From the NCBI GenBank assembly GCA_012271065.1, contig JAAXHE010000082.1:1-29564 (forward strand): a stretch of DNA of 29,564 bases, given 5' to 3'. Source of the stretch: Candidatus Latescibacterota bacterium. Lineage in GTDB: Bacteria; Latescibacterota; UBA2968; GCA-2709665. The notes beneath the pieces are model-generated. The model ran no database searches and was not told the origin of the DNA. It saw only the letters and a program-made list of their open reading frames with translations. Shown piece by piece: positions 16,446 through 24,548 of the stretch. Every line of letters starts with the position of its first letter. Position 1 is the first letter of the stretch. Both the position numbers and the translations under genes were made by a program.

Positions 16446-18539
16446 ATGCGTGAAATTCGTCGCCTCGCCCACCTGCACATTCCGGCTGAATGGGAACCCG
16501 GGGAAATCGTCCCTGAAGCCAGGAAACTGGGTTTCACAGACCTGTACTTTTTCGTGAACAAGGTGGAATCCGGCGTGGATATCGGCGCACTTCGTCTATC
16601 GACGGCAATGGAAGTCGGAAGACTGGCCGAAAAGGAAGGGATGGGGGTGCTCGTGAATACCGGGTATATGAAATATCACGAGCAGGTCGTGCTCGCCCAT
16701 CCCGAGAGTCGGTTGGTCCTTCGCGACGACGGAACGGGAAACCGGAGCCGTGAGACAGCTCCAGTTCAGGCGTCCCGGGATCTGACCGCAGTTGAAGGTC
16801 GTATACGAAACGTGAACTGGCTATGTCCCTTCAACGAAGCCAACAAGAGTGACTATAAGGAGGAGTTGCGCAGGCTTGCCAGGATTCCCGCGCTCCGGTT
16901 CGTGTACCTGAACGATGAGGGCTTTCTGGGGGCGTACGGCGAGATGGCCTGTTACTGCGACTCCTGCCGCGAGCGTTTTGCCGACAGATACGGGGAAGAT
17001 CCGCCGACCGGGATCGATTGGAAAGACCGGCTGTGGCGAAACTGGATCAGATGGCGTTTTGAACAGTGGACGGGGGTGCACGCGGAGTTCCGAGAAACGG
17101 TGCGTGAGGTGCATCCGGAGTTGGGGGTGGGAATGGCCACGGCGTGTACCGAGTTGATGGGGATCCGGCCGTGGGCTTCCGCCGTGGATCTGGGGGCGAT
17201 GAGCCGGGCCCTGGATTCGATGAACACGGGGTTATACCATGGCGTGACCCGAGGAACACATCATTTCACGCCGCGTTTCCCTATTGTACTCGACATGGCC
17301 TCGATCTTCGTCGGCGCGCTTCAGGGAAAACCGCTGCGACTGGCGGTACAGGCGTTCTGTCCGGGCACGTCGCTCGAAATGACGCGCAAAGACGGCCAGT
17401 GGACCGGTATTCTGCCGTTCGCGGTAGGGGCGGAGTACGTGAGTCCGTGGTGTTACGAGACCTTGAAAGCGTCGCCGGCGCAGTACGAAGGGTATATGGA
17501 GACGCTTCGACTGGACCGCTATCTCAAGGAGACGGAGCCTGAATTCTCGTGCAGCCTGCTGCATTCAATCCAGAGCGAGGTGTGGCGGTATCACGACGTG
17601 GACTACGACGCCCTGGCGATCCATCCCATCACGCGGATATTGCGGGACGAGGGGCTGCCGTACGCGTTCGTGTGGGACAGCCGACTGGATGAAACGGACC
17701 TGGATCGGAACGACCCGCTTGTGTTGCCCCACGTCAGCTGTCTCTCCCGGCAACAGCGGGACCGGCTCACAGCCTATCTGGAGGACGGCGGACGGATTCT
17801 GGCGATCGCGGACCTGGGCCTGTCCGACGAGGAAGGACGCACTGCAGGGGACGGATTGGCATCCCGCTGGGGGGTGAGTGTCAACGGCGAAAGACTGGCG
17901 GGCCAGTACCGGCTTTCGTTCACGGACGGATGTCCGGTACGGGCCGAAATCACGGCGCCCGCGGTCGTGGAGAATCCGTACGAAATCGGCCGTGTCGAAG
18001 GGGAGGTCTGGGCGACGCTCGTGGACGCGGACGGACGCGACACGGGCGCGCCGGGCCTGGTCTTGAGCCGTGTAGGCGAGGGCAGGTTCGTCTACCTGGC
18101 GGGCGATCCCGTACTTCGTCACCGGGAACCGGGGTACGAACCTCTGGTGAAGCTTCCAAACCATACGCGCCGGCTGATCGGGAACGTGGTCAGGTTCCTG
18201 GCGCGCCGGCCGGCGTCAATCGAGGTGGAGGATTTCCCGCCGGAAACGGCCTATCAAAGGCTTCGACCCTGGGACCGGCGGGGGATCAATACGTTTCAGT
18301 TCTTCCCCCAGTCGGGGCCCCGATACGCCATCGCGATTCTCGCGTCCTACCTCGGAGCGGAGGCGACCGTGTCGATCCGATTCCGGATTCCACCGGGAAA
18401 ACGGCTTTCGCGAATCTTCAACGGTCTGACGGAAGCATCCTGCATGACCGATGCCTCGATCGAATCTCAATCCATCCAATATCGTCTCTCGATCACCCAG
18501 GCCGACGGCGTCATCCCCATAGTGGCGGAGTGGGAGTGA
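16446..18539 (+). CDS. GH42-like TIM-barrel protein, putative glycoside hydrolase
   Basis: Predicted 697-aa protein with an N-terminal TIM barrel (about 1-380) and a following GATase-like/beta-galactosidase-trimerisation-type domain (about 395-520: HPITRILRDEGLPYAFVWDSRL, then LTAYLEDGGRILAIADLGLS). The C-terminal part is probably beta-sandwich. The segment VYLNDEGF (153-160) offers D157 or E158 as a catalytic acid candidate. It is followed by CYCDSCRERFADRYG (C169, C171, C174), a pattern I associate with GH42-like and other uncharacterised bacterial glycoside hydrolases. No signal peptide. ATG 16446 has GGAGG at 16433-16437. Its stop codon overlaps a possible GTG start of the next gene, suggesting translational coupling to the membrane protein. 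The family is uncharacterised as far as I know; sugar substrate unknown. Confidence 0.72.
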   Translation: MREIRRLAHLHIPAEWEPGEIVPEARKLGFTDLYFFVNKVESGVDIGALRLSTAMEVGRLAEKEGMGVLVNTGYMKYHEQVVLAHPESRLVLRDDGTGNRSRETAPVQASRDLTAVEGRIRNVNWLCPFNEANKSDYKEELRRLARIPALRFVYLNDEGFLGAYGEMACYCDSCRERFADRYGEDPPTGIDWKDRLWRNWIRWRFEQWTGVHAEFRETVREVHPELGVGMATACTELMGIRPWASAVDLGAMSRALDSMNTGLYHGVTRGTHHFTPRFPIVLDMASIFVGALQGKPLRLAVQAFCPGTSLEMTRKDGQWTGILPFAVGAEYVSPWCYETLKASPAQYEGYMETLRLDRYLKETEPEFSCSLLHSIQSEVWRYHDVDYDALAIHPITRILRDEGLPYAFVWDSRLDETDLDRNDPLVLPHVSCLSRQQRDRLTAYLEDGGRILAIADLGLSDEEGRTAGDGLASRWGVSVNGERLAGQYRLSFTDGCPVRAEITAPAVVENPYEIGRVEGEVWATLVDADGRDTGAPGLVLSRVGEGRFVYLAGDPVLRHREPGYEPLVKLPNHTRRLIGNVVRFLARRPASIEVEDFPPETAYQRLRPWDRRGINTFQFFPQSGPRYAIAILASYLGAEATVSIRFRIPPGKRLSRIFNGLTEASCMTDASIESQSIQYRLSITQADGVIPIVAEWE

Positions 18540-18571
18540 CGCGTTTACGCAGTGAAGGGACTGGACCACGG

Positions 18572-20536
18572 ATGGACCGCGAACCCGGTTTCCGCGCACC
18601 CGATGAGGACGGGCGGGACGGCCTGACCCCTCGGGCCTTTCTGATCGGCCTTGCTCTGTGCGGAATTCTGGGTCTGGTGTTGCCGTACAATCGCATGGTG
18701 ATCCAGGGCCGATGGCTGAACGCGTATTTCATAGACCGCGGCGCGCTGGTCATCCTCTTCCTGCTTGTCGTGTTCGCCAACCCGCTGCTCGCGGCGCTGA
18801 AGCGACGATTCGCCCTGAATCGTGGCGAACTGCTGGCCATTTACGTGATGTTTCTCTTTCTGCTGCCCGTCTCGCAAATGGTCAAACACCTGATCTCTTA
18901 CCTCACCGGCGTCACCTATTACGCTTCTCCCGAGCGACGTGACCTGGAAGCCGTGTTGCCCAATATCGTCTCCTGGACGGCGCCGCGGGACAGCGAGGTC
19001 GTCCGGGGCCTCTACGAGGGGCTGCCGGACGGGGTCCCGCTTCCATGGGAGGCGTGGCTCGTCCCTCTCGTAAGCTGGGGCGCGTTTCTGCTGGCGCTTC
19101 TCGGGGTGCTGATCTGTCTGGCGGTAATCCTGCGGAAGCAGTGGGAGGACCACGAACGGTTCGCGTTTCCGATCATGCAGGTGCCCCTGGAGGTGAGCGA
19201 AACCCGAAGTGGAACGGTGGGACGGCTCTTCAGGAGCCGGCTGATGTGGGCGGGTTTCGCGATTCCGTTCGCGATCGGCTCGATCAACGCGCTGCACCAC
19301 TATTTTCACACGATTCCCAGGATCGGCCTTGTCCACGATATCTGGATTTTCGACGGTACGACGCCCTTGCGCCTCAGGATGCACTTCGCTATTCTGGGGT
19401 ATTCCTATTTCGTGAATACGGACGTTAGCCTGAGCATCTGGGTGTTCAACGTAATCTCCAAGATTGTCCGGGGAGTACTGGCAATTCTGGGTGCGGAACG
19501 CTACAATGTCTCGGGTGTGGTGGGCCGGTTCAGTTCCCAGGGACACGCGTCGCTGGCCCTGATGGGCATGGGCTACATGGTGGTCCTGGCCGCGTACAGC
19601 TTATGGGTTGGGCGCGAACACCTGCGCCAGGTCGCTGCGAAAGCGCTGGGAAGACCATCAGCGGCGGACGATACAAAGGAGGTGATGTCCTACCGGGCCG
19701 CGGCGATCGGAATCGGCGGAGGAACCCTGTATCTGGGGTGCTGGCTGTACCAGGCCGGGATGTCTCCGCCTGTGATCCTGGTCTTGTTCGCCTCCTGTTT
19801 CATCGTGTTCCTGGTGATGGCGCGGATTGTGAGCGAGACCGGATTCGTCACCGCGTACTCGCCCATCAATCCCTCCGAGTTCGCCGTTTGCATGATCGGG
19901 TCTTCCGCGTTCGGCCCGTCCGGACTGGTGACGCTGGGGTTCGGCTACGCGTGGACGATGACCCGGACCAGTACGCTGATGCCCCGTGCTGCGGGCGCGC
20001 TGTTTCTTGCGCGCCGGTTCGCACGGCGGCGGGGCCTGGTCTGGGCCATGGGCCTTGCCCTCGCGGTGGGGCTGATCACGGCCAGCACGATGACGCTCAA
20101 GCTCGGCTATGCGCACGGCGGGCTGAATCTGGACCGGCACTTTCTGGACTACGCGCGACTTCCGTTCGACGCCTTTGTCGGGCGGCGCATGCTGGAGCCG
20201 AGTCCGGTCTTCACCAGGGGGTTTCTGTATCTTGGTCTGGGCGGCGCCATTGCGGCGTCATTGGCGGCGATGCGGGCACGGTTCGTGTGGTGGCCCCTGC
20301 ACCCCGTCGCGCTTCCAGTCAGCACGATTGCATATACGGATTACTTCTTCATCAGTGTCTTCCTGGCATGGGGCGTAAAAAGCCTGGTTTTGAGGTTCGG
20401 GGGCGCACAGCTGTACCGTTCGACCCGGCCGTTTTTCATGGGAATTATCCTCGGGGAGTCCGTCTGTACCGGGTTCTGGATCGCCGTGGATTACTTTACG
20501 GGGACGGTCTCGAATGCGTTTTTTCCATATGGGTAA
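18572..20536 (+). CDS. Polytopic membrane protein, DUF6785/DUF6784-like
   Basis: Integral membrane protein of 654 aa with about 13-14 hydrophobic segments, for example residues ~23-40, ~50-70, ~88-105 and near the C-terminus. It resembles the uncharacterised DUF6785/DUF6784 family of FCB and planctomycete genomes, which I recall as vaguely like oligopeptide (OPT) transporters. Recognisable stretches are NRGELLAIYVMFLF, KQWEDHERFAFPIMQVPLE and ARIVSETGFVTAY. ATG 18572 has GAAGGGA 11 nt upstream. A GTG at 18536 overlaps the upstream stop as GTGA, has GGAG 5 nt upstream, and would add 12 residues; it is a real alternative. Genetic coupling with a putative glycoside hydrolase and amide hydrolases suggests import of their substrate (inference). 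A purine-only repeat tract starts 10 nt after its stop. Confidence 0.8.
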   Translation: MDREPGFRAPDEDGRDGLTPRAFLIGLALCGILGLVLPYNRMVIQGRWLNAYFIDRGALVILFLLVVFANPLLAALKRRFALNRGELLAIYVMFLFLLPVSQMVKHLISYLTGVTYYASPERRDLEAVLPNIVSWTAPRDSEVVRGLYEGLPDGVPLPWEAWLVPLVSWGAFLLALLGVLICLAVILRKQWEDHERFAFPIMQVPLEVSETRSGTVGRLFRSRLMWAGFAIPFAIGSINALHHYFHTIPRIGLVHDIWIFDGTTPLRLRMHFAILGYSYFVNTDVSLSIWVFNVISKIVRGVLAILGAERYNVSGVVGRFSSQGHASLALMGMGYMVVLAAYSLWVGREHLRQVAAKALGRPSAADDTKEVMSYRAAAIGIGGGTLYLGCWLYQAGMSPPVILVLFASCFIVFLVMARIVSETGFVTAYSPINPSEFAVCMIGSSAFGPSGLVTLGFGYAWTMTRTSTLMPRAAGALFLARRFARRRGLVWAMGLALAVGLITASTMTLKLGYAHGGLNLDRHFLDYARLPFDAFVGRRMLEPSPVFTRGFLYLGLGGAIAASLAAMRARFVWWPLHPVALPVSTIAYTDYFFISVFLAWGVKSLVLRFGGAQLYRSTRPFFMGIILGESVCTGFWIAVDYFTGTVSNAFFPYG

Positions 20537-20545
20537 GGGCGCAAC

Positions 20546-20717
20546 AAGGAAAAAGGAAAAAAGAAAAAGGAAGAAGGAAGAGGACGTGGTAACTTTTTCG
20601 TACGAAACGTCCACAATTGGACTCGCGCAAGAATCAAAAGACGTGATTTGCGCACGGGAGTGCGAGCCGGTTGGGTGAGGTTTGGACCTCTTATTTCTAC
20701 CGGCTTACGTCTTCCCG
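20546..20717. repeat. Purine/pyrimidine-biased intergenic element A
   Basis: An uninterrupted 39-nt purine run (20546-20584, only A and G) is followed about 110 nt later by TTCTACCGGCTTACGTCTTC (20695-20714). The latter is nearly identical to a segment of the element at 22840-23032. Between them lie a 12-bp palindrome TTTCGTACGAAA (20596-20607) and two overlapping hairpins. The shared layout, purine-rich left arm and pyrimidine-rich right arm, suggests one dispersed repeat family located after gene ends. Confidence 0.55.
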
Positions 20718-20787
20718 CTTCATGCCGCGAATAAAAGCGCCCATTGCCACCACCGAATACTTGCTTCAGCGATAGGATGAACGATAC

Positions 20788-20801
20788 GGAGGAAAGAAGT
20801 G
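20788..20801 (+). promoter_or_regulatory. Shine-Dalgarno fixing GTG start of cyclase
   Basis: GGAGG at 20788-20792 lies 6 nt upstream of GTG 20799. An ATG at 20777 belongs to a different frame that reads as low-complexity Arg/Lys/Gly sequence. Confidence 0.65.
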
Positions 20802-21569
20802 AAGTCAGAAAGAAAAGAGGAAGAGAGCGGCGGCGGAAATTCGGGTGTCGAGCTGAACCAGACCTGGGATATGGGACGGCTGGTCGACCTCACCTGCGAT
20901 TACTTCAACGGGATGCCGGTCGACATGACGGGAACCCTGCCGTCGTTCCATATGCGCGAACTCGACGAGGAAATGGAGGCCCTGTGCAGGGGTCGCGAGT
21001 ACCGCAGCTACACGCAGGAGGTCCGGATGTGCGTGCAGGCCGGCAACTACCTGGAAACCGGAGCGCACCTCTATCCGGAGATGGAATCGGTTGCCGACGT
21101 CGGCCTGGATCGGCTGTTCGTGTCCGCGGTGGTGTTGCATATCCCCAGAGGCAAGGATGAAAAAGTGACCGCCGCTGACCTGGGCCTTGCTCTTGGAGAA
21201 CTTGGAGAGAAAATCCATCCGGGGGACGCGATTCTGGTCGCCACGGGATACAACCGGTTCGGCAGCAATGACGTTCGCTGCGAACTGACGCCGCACTTCA
21301 GCTACGACGCGATCGACTGGGCGGTGAGTCAGCAACCTTCGATCCTGGCGTCGGACATGGCGAGTTGGCACGACGGGGAGGAAGAACCCAGTTTCTGGCC
21401 CATGCTGATGAGGTCCGGCGTTCTGGTGATCGGTTCGCTGATGAACGTGGCGGAGATTGCCGTTCCCCGCATCCGGCTGATCGCCCTGCCGATGAAAATT
21501 CGAGGCGCGTGCGCGGCGCCCTGCCGGCTGATCGCCGTCCTTCCATCACAACGGACAGAAACCAGCTGA
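20799..21569 (+). CDS. Cyclase/kynurenine-formamidase-like protein, divergent metal site
   Basis: 256-aa member of the cyclase family (metal-dependent amide/lactone hydrolases such as bacterial kynurenine formamidase). The family frame is clear: LVDLTCDYFNGMPV (28-41), GDAILVATGYNRFG (142-155), ILASDMASW (182-190) and the C-terminal LIALPMKIRGACAAPCRLIAVL. The HxGTHxDxPxH metal signature, however, aligns with QAGNYLETGAH (80-90). Only Gly82 and the last His (H90) are kept; His becomes Gln and Tyr, and Asp becomes Glu. It may bind metal differently, act on another substrate, or be inactive. The N-terminal ~20 residues are charged and probably disordered. GTG start with a good SD. It precedes the propeller gene by 61 nt and is likely co-transcribed with it. 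Confidence 0.82.
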   Translation: MKSERKEEESGGGNSGVELNQTWDMGRLVDLTCDYFNGMPVDMTGTLPSFHMRELDEEMEALCRGREYRSYTQEVRMCVQAGNYLETGAHLYPEMESVADVGLDRLFVSAVVLHIPRGKDEKVTAADLGLALGELGEKIHPGDAILVATGYNRFGSNDVRCELTPHFSYDAIDWAVSQQPSILASDMASWHDGEEEPSFWPMLMRSGVLVIGSLMNVAEIAVPRIRLIALPMKIRGACAAPCRLIAVLPSQRTETS

Positions 21570-21630
21570 TCAACCGCGTAACGGCAAGGCGCACGCAGGC
21601 GAACACGAGTTTACACACGAGGAGGATGTC

Positions 21631-22761
21631 ATGAAGATTGAAAGAATCACCGCCCATCGGCTTCGGGAATGCGAAATCAGCATGGAGAAGTGGTCGCATT
21701 TTACGAAGTGGAAGGCGAGCGAAGACTGGATTGAAGACGAGGTCTTCGGCAGGAAGTGGATCTCTCCCACGTGCGTGTGCTACAACCCCACCGACGGCCT
21801 TGTCTACGTGGGGCTGACCGCGCTGGACAGGGACATCTTCTACTCATTCAACCCCGCGACGGATACGTGGACGTCTCTAAACTATCCCGGGGAACGGGAC
21901 CGATACGGGAGCAAGATCCACCAGGGCCTGGAGGTGGACGATGAGGGACGCGTGTACGCGGGGGTAGCCACGCTGGGAGACGCCGATATCTGGCCGAAAG
22001 CCACGGGCGGTCCGATCTTCCGATACGATCCCAGGAGCGGGGAGTACGAATTCCTGTGCATCCCGATCGAACACGACTACGTTCAGGGATTCGTGATGGA
22101 CCGCCGCCGGGGCATCATCTACGGCGATACGTTTCCCGGACGAAAGATGTTTCGATACGACATTGGAAGCGACAACGCGCGCGTGCTGACCATGCTGGGC
22201 GACGTATCCACCGAGCATCTTGCGCTGGACGCGGACGGTGGCGCCTGGCACACGTACGAACTGATGCAATGGGCCGGGCGCTACCCACTACTGCGATACG
22301 ATCCTGACCGGGACGAGATCGATTTCACGAACGTGGACCTGCCGGACGTTTCGCCGGGAATCAAAGGGTCGAATCAGATGGATTCGTCGTTACTGACGGA
22401 GGACGGGACGATGTACATCGGCACGACCGCCGGGGCGCTCGTACAGGTGGATCACAGGGGTCCCGGGGTGAATGCGACGTATCTGGGAAAGCCCTATGTC
22501 GCGCCGCGCATGAAGGGACTGATCGAGGGTCCCGAGGGCCTGATCTACGGGGTCAGCGGGGGAGACTACGATACGCATTTCTTCACGTATGACCGCGAAA
22601 CCGGGCGGTTCGACAACCTGGGGCCGATTCAGGATACGCAGGATGGGACGCGGTGCTGGCTGGCGCACCATATGTGCATGGTGGACGCGAAGACATTCAT
22701 CGTGGCCGAATCGGACAACCACTTCCGCGCGAGTTTCCTTTTCAAGGTGGAGCTGGCTTAG
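21631..22761 (+). CDS. Soluble beta-propeller (SMP-30/Vgb-like) protein
   Basis: 376-aa protein built of repeated YVG/YAG...FRYDP-type strands: LVYVGLTALDRDIFYSFNP, RVYAGVATLGD...IFRYDPRSGEYE, IIYGDTFPGRKMFRYDI, TMYIGTTAGALVQVD and LIYGVSGGDYDTHFFTYDRETG. This is a 6-7-bladed propeller resembling NHL/SMP-30/virginiamycin-B-lyase-like folds. No signal peptide, so probably cytoplasmic. GAGGAGG (21619-21625) 5 nt before ATG 21631 is a very strong ribosome site and predicts high expression. Position next to the cyclase-like gene suggests a sugar-lactone or ring-opening step in the same pathway, but no catalytic residues can be assigned with confidence. A purely structural or regulatory role is possible. 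Confidence 0.72.
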   Translation: MKIERITAHRLRECEISMEKWSHFTKWKASEDWIEDEVFGRKWISPTCVCYNPTDGLVYVGLTALDRDIFYSFNPATDTWTSLNYPGERDRYGSKIHQGLEVDDEGRVYAGVATLGDADIWPKATGGPIFRYDPRSGEYEFLCIPIEHDYVQGFVMDRRRGIIYGDTFPGRKMFRYDIGSDNARVLTMLGDVSTEHLALDADGGAWHTYELMQWAGRYPLLRYDPDRDEIDFTNVDLPDVSPGIKGSNQMDSSLLTEDGTMYIGTTAGALVQVDHRGPGVNATYLGKPYVAPRMKGLIEGPEGLIYGVSGGDYDTHFFTYDRETGRFDNLGPIQDTQDGTRCWLAHHMCMVDAKTFIVAESDNHFRASFLFKVELA

Positions 22762-23345
22762 CCGCTGGATAAACCGCCGAACTGTCCAGCCTCAACTCGA
22801 AAAGAGACAACAGCTAAGATGGCCAAAAAGAGCCTGAATGCGGGTAGAGGGTAGACCAAAGGCGGTGAGACGGTAGCCGGTAGAGGTTAGAGATTACCTG
22901 CCTTGTGAGGCTTCTTTTCGTGCCGGAGGCAAGGGGGGATAAATTGGCCGGCAAGGATATCTTCTACCGTCTTACGTCTCCCGTCTACCCGGTTTTCTCC
23001 CCCTCTCCCGTCTCTCGTCTACCCGTTTCTAAGGGGCCGGGGGGAAAGGTCCCGTTTATGTCCAGTGACCACAAACCTCTTGGAACTTCGACGTCTATTC
23101 GGCTTTGTTCTTCTGTGTATATTCGACGTTCAGGTCCCCGAACAATTACGAATCAAGGGTAATTGGTCGGATGTTTGTCCGGTTGAGCAAGTGCTACAGC
23201 CTGGAAGAATTGCCGATTCCGGGTATTGTAGATTTCCTCTCGCAACCGTATATCCGCGGCATTCCAAACGGAAATATAAACACCTGAACAGGTTGCGAAA
23301 CAAGGATAATTCTGGACCTCCCTGAACAGCTGAGGAAATAGCTCG
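22762..23345. other. Intergenic region without a supported gene
   Basis: This 584-nt gap separates the propeller gene from the HAD phosphatase gene. It holds repeat element B (22840-23032). From 23033 to 23345 I see no motif-bearing reading frame, no clear promoter and no RNA gene. Confidence 0.6.
22840..23032. repeat. Purine/pyrimidine-biased intergenic element B
   Basis: The left arm (22840-22898) is built of loose GGTAGA/GACGGTAG-like units. The right arm (22961-23032) carries the complementary pyrimidine version, with repeated GTCTACC/GTCTCCCG units. GAGACGGTAG (22867-22876) pairs 9/10 with CTACCGTCTT (22964-22973). The right arm shares TTCTACCG-N-CTTACGTCT-CCCG with element A at 20695-20717. 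Degenerate tandem plus inverted organisation suggests a dispersed, possibly mobile or structural repeat. Confidence 0.65.
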
Positions 23346-24203
23346 ATGCTTCCCGAACCCTCTCTCTTTGTCTCCGATCTGGACGGCACGCTTCTGGATA
23401 GCGAAACGACTCTATCTCGATACAGCAAGGATACCCTCAACGCGCTGATGGATCAGGGCCTGCTATTCACCGTAGCCAGCGCACGCAGTATCGCCTCCAT
23501 GCGCCACGTGCTGGCTGGCCTGCGCCTTTGTTTGCCGGTCGTTGAAGTCAACGGCGCCTTCGTCTCCGATCTGGCTGGCGGTCGGCACTATGTGGCCCAC
23601 GAACTGCACCGCGATATTCTGCCCGGATTGTGGAAACTGATTGCTCGTTCCGGCCACGTGCCCTTCATCTCCACGTACGACGGAACGGCCGATCGTTGTT
23701 ACTACCGCGACATCACCAATGACGGCATGGCATGGTACGTGCGGAACAGGAAGCTCAACCAGGATCCGAGAATGCACTATCTGCACGACCTGGAGCGCGG
23801 CCTGGAAGAGCAGGTGGTCTGTCTGAGGGTCATCGGAACGGGACCGGAAATGGAAAAACTTGCTGATGAAATGAGCCAGCCATTCGCAGGGCGGATCCAG
23901 ACCCAATGTTTCGAGAATCTGTCTTCTCCAGGCTGGCACTGGCTGACCATTCAGGATGCCGGCGCCACGAAAGAAGCCGGCATACGATATGTTCAGCGCT
24001 TGAAGGGTCTGGAAGATCGTCGTCTTGTCGTCTTCGGCGACGAAAAAAACGACCTGGGGATGTTCACGTTGGCGGACGAGGCCCTCGCGGTGGCGAATGC
24101 CGTTCCAGCTCTCAAGGAACGGGCCACCGGGATCATCGACAGCAATGATGCGGACGGCGTCGTGAAGTATATAAGTCAGCATTGGGACGGAACACTGGAG
24201 TAG
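23346..24203 (+). CDS. HAD-superfamily Cof-type phosphatase
   Basis: 285-aa haloacid-dehalogenase-like hydrolase of the Cof/YbiV (C2-cap) group. Motif I is DLDGTLLD with nucleophile D11 and acid/base D13. Motif II Ser is S45 in TVASARS. The motif III Lys is K209 in GATKEAGI. Motif IV is GDEKND with Mg ligands D232 and D236. A long cap domain lies between, about 85-190. All catalytic residues are present. Such enzymes are cytosolic phosphatases with broad activity on sugar phosphates or cofactors; the substrate is not predictable. ATG 23346 has GAGGA at 23332-23336. It stands alone, 584 nt after the propeller gene and convergent with the efflux operon. Confidence 0.9.
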   Translation: MLPEPSLFVSDLDGTLLDSETTLSRYSKDTLNALMDQGLLFTVASARSIASMRHVLAGLRLCLPVVEVNGAFVSDLAGGRHYVAHELHRDILPGLWKLIARSGHVPFISTYDGTADRCYYRDITNDGMAWYVRNRKLNQDPRMHYLHDLERGLEEQVVCLRVIGTGPEMEKLADEMSQPFAGRIQTQCFENLSSPGWHWLTIQDAGATKEAGIRYVQRLKGLEDRRLVVFGDEKNDLGMFTLADEALAVANAVPALKERATGIIDSNDADGVVKYISQHWDGTLE

Positions 24204-24548
24204 GGTCGTTGCATCGACGGCAATGATCGGAAAACACATCCGTCACGCACTGGCCTGTACTGTCATCCTGAGTACTTGCCCTGAGCCTGTCGAAGGATGC
24301 CGCCAGGCCGACGAAGATTCTACTGCGGCATAGGATCATTTCTGCGCGATCTGCACGTGGCGATGCCTGAGAGGCAGCACGTCCGATCGCCCTTCTGCCG
24401 AGCTCTGAATGACGAGACGGCCGAACATCAGATCGGGATATCTCGTGTCTGGCGAGGCGTTGCCTGGGATTCCGTCTAAGGGTTTGTTCGAGTAGTGGCA
24501 GGACAGGGAGGCAGGCGCGGTAAGAGAACCCTGCATTGTTCGCGTACT
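24204..24548. other. Convergent intergenic region; no gene seen
   Basis: This gap of 345 nt lies between the converging HAD and RND genes. No coding sequence or clear intrinsic terminator is visible; it mainly contains the inverted-repeat element at 24262-24413. Confidence 0.55.
24262..24413. repeat. MITE/REP-like element with imperfect terminal inverted repeats
   Basis: GTCATCCTGAG (24262-24272) at the left and CTCTGAATGAC (24403-24413) at the right are imperfect inverted repeats (9/11). The left end is followed by CTGAGCCTGTCGAAGGATG (24281-24299), a motif I recall as multi-copy intergenic sequence in many bacterial genomes and MAGs. It probably is a decayed non-autonomous element. Confidence 0.5.

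Noticed and set aside
17930..18571. Long upstream extension of the DUF6785-like membrane protein frame
   Set aside because: It lies in a different frame inside the GH42-like gene and encodes Arg/Gly/Pro-rich sequence without membrane segments; starts at 18572 or 18536 are better supported.
18545..19546. 333-codon minus-strand frame opposite the membrane protein
   Set aside because: Gln/Arg/His-rich shadow of a hydrophobic coding strand; no motifs.
22840..23032. CRISPR array
   Set aside because: The GGTAGAC-like units are short, degenerate and irregularly spaced, with no constant repeat or unique spacers, and no cas genes are present.
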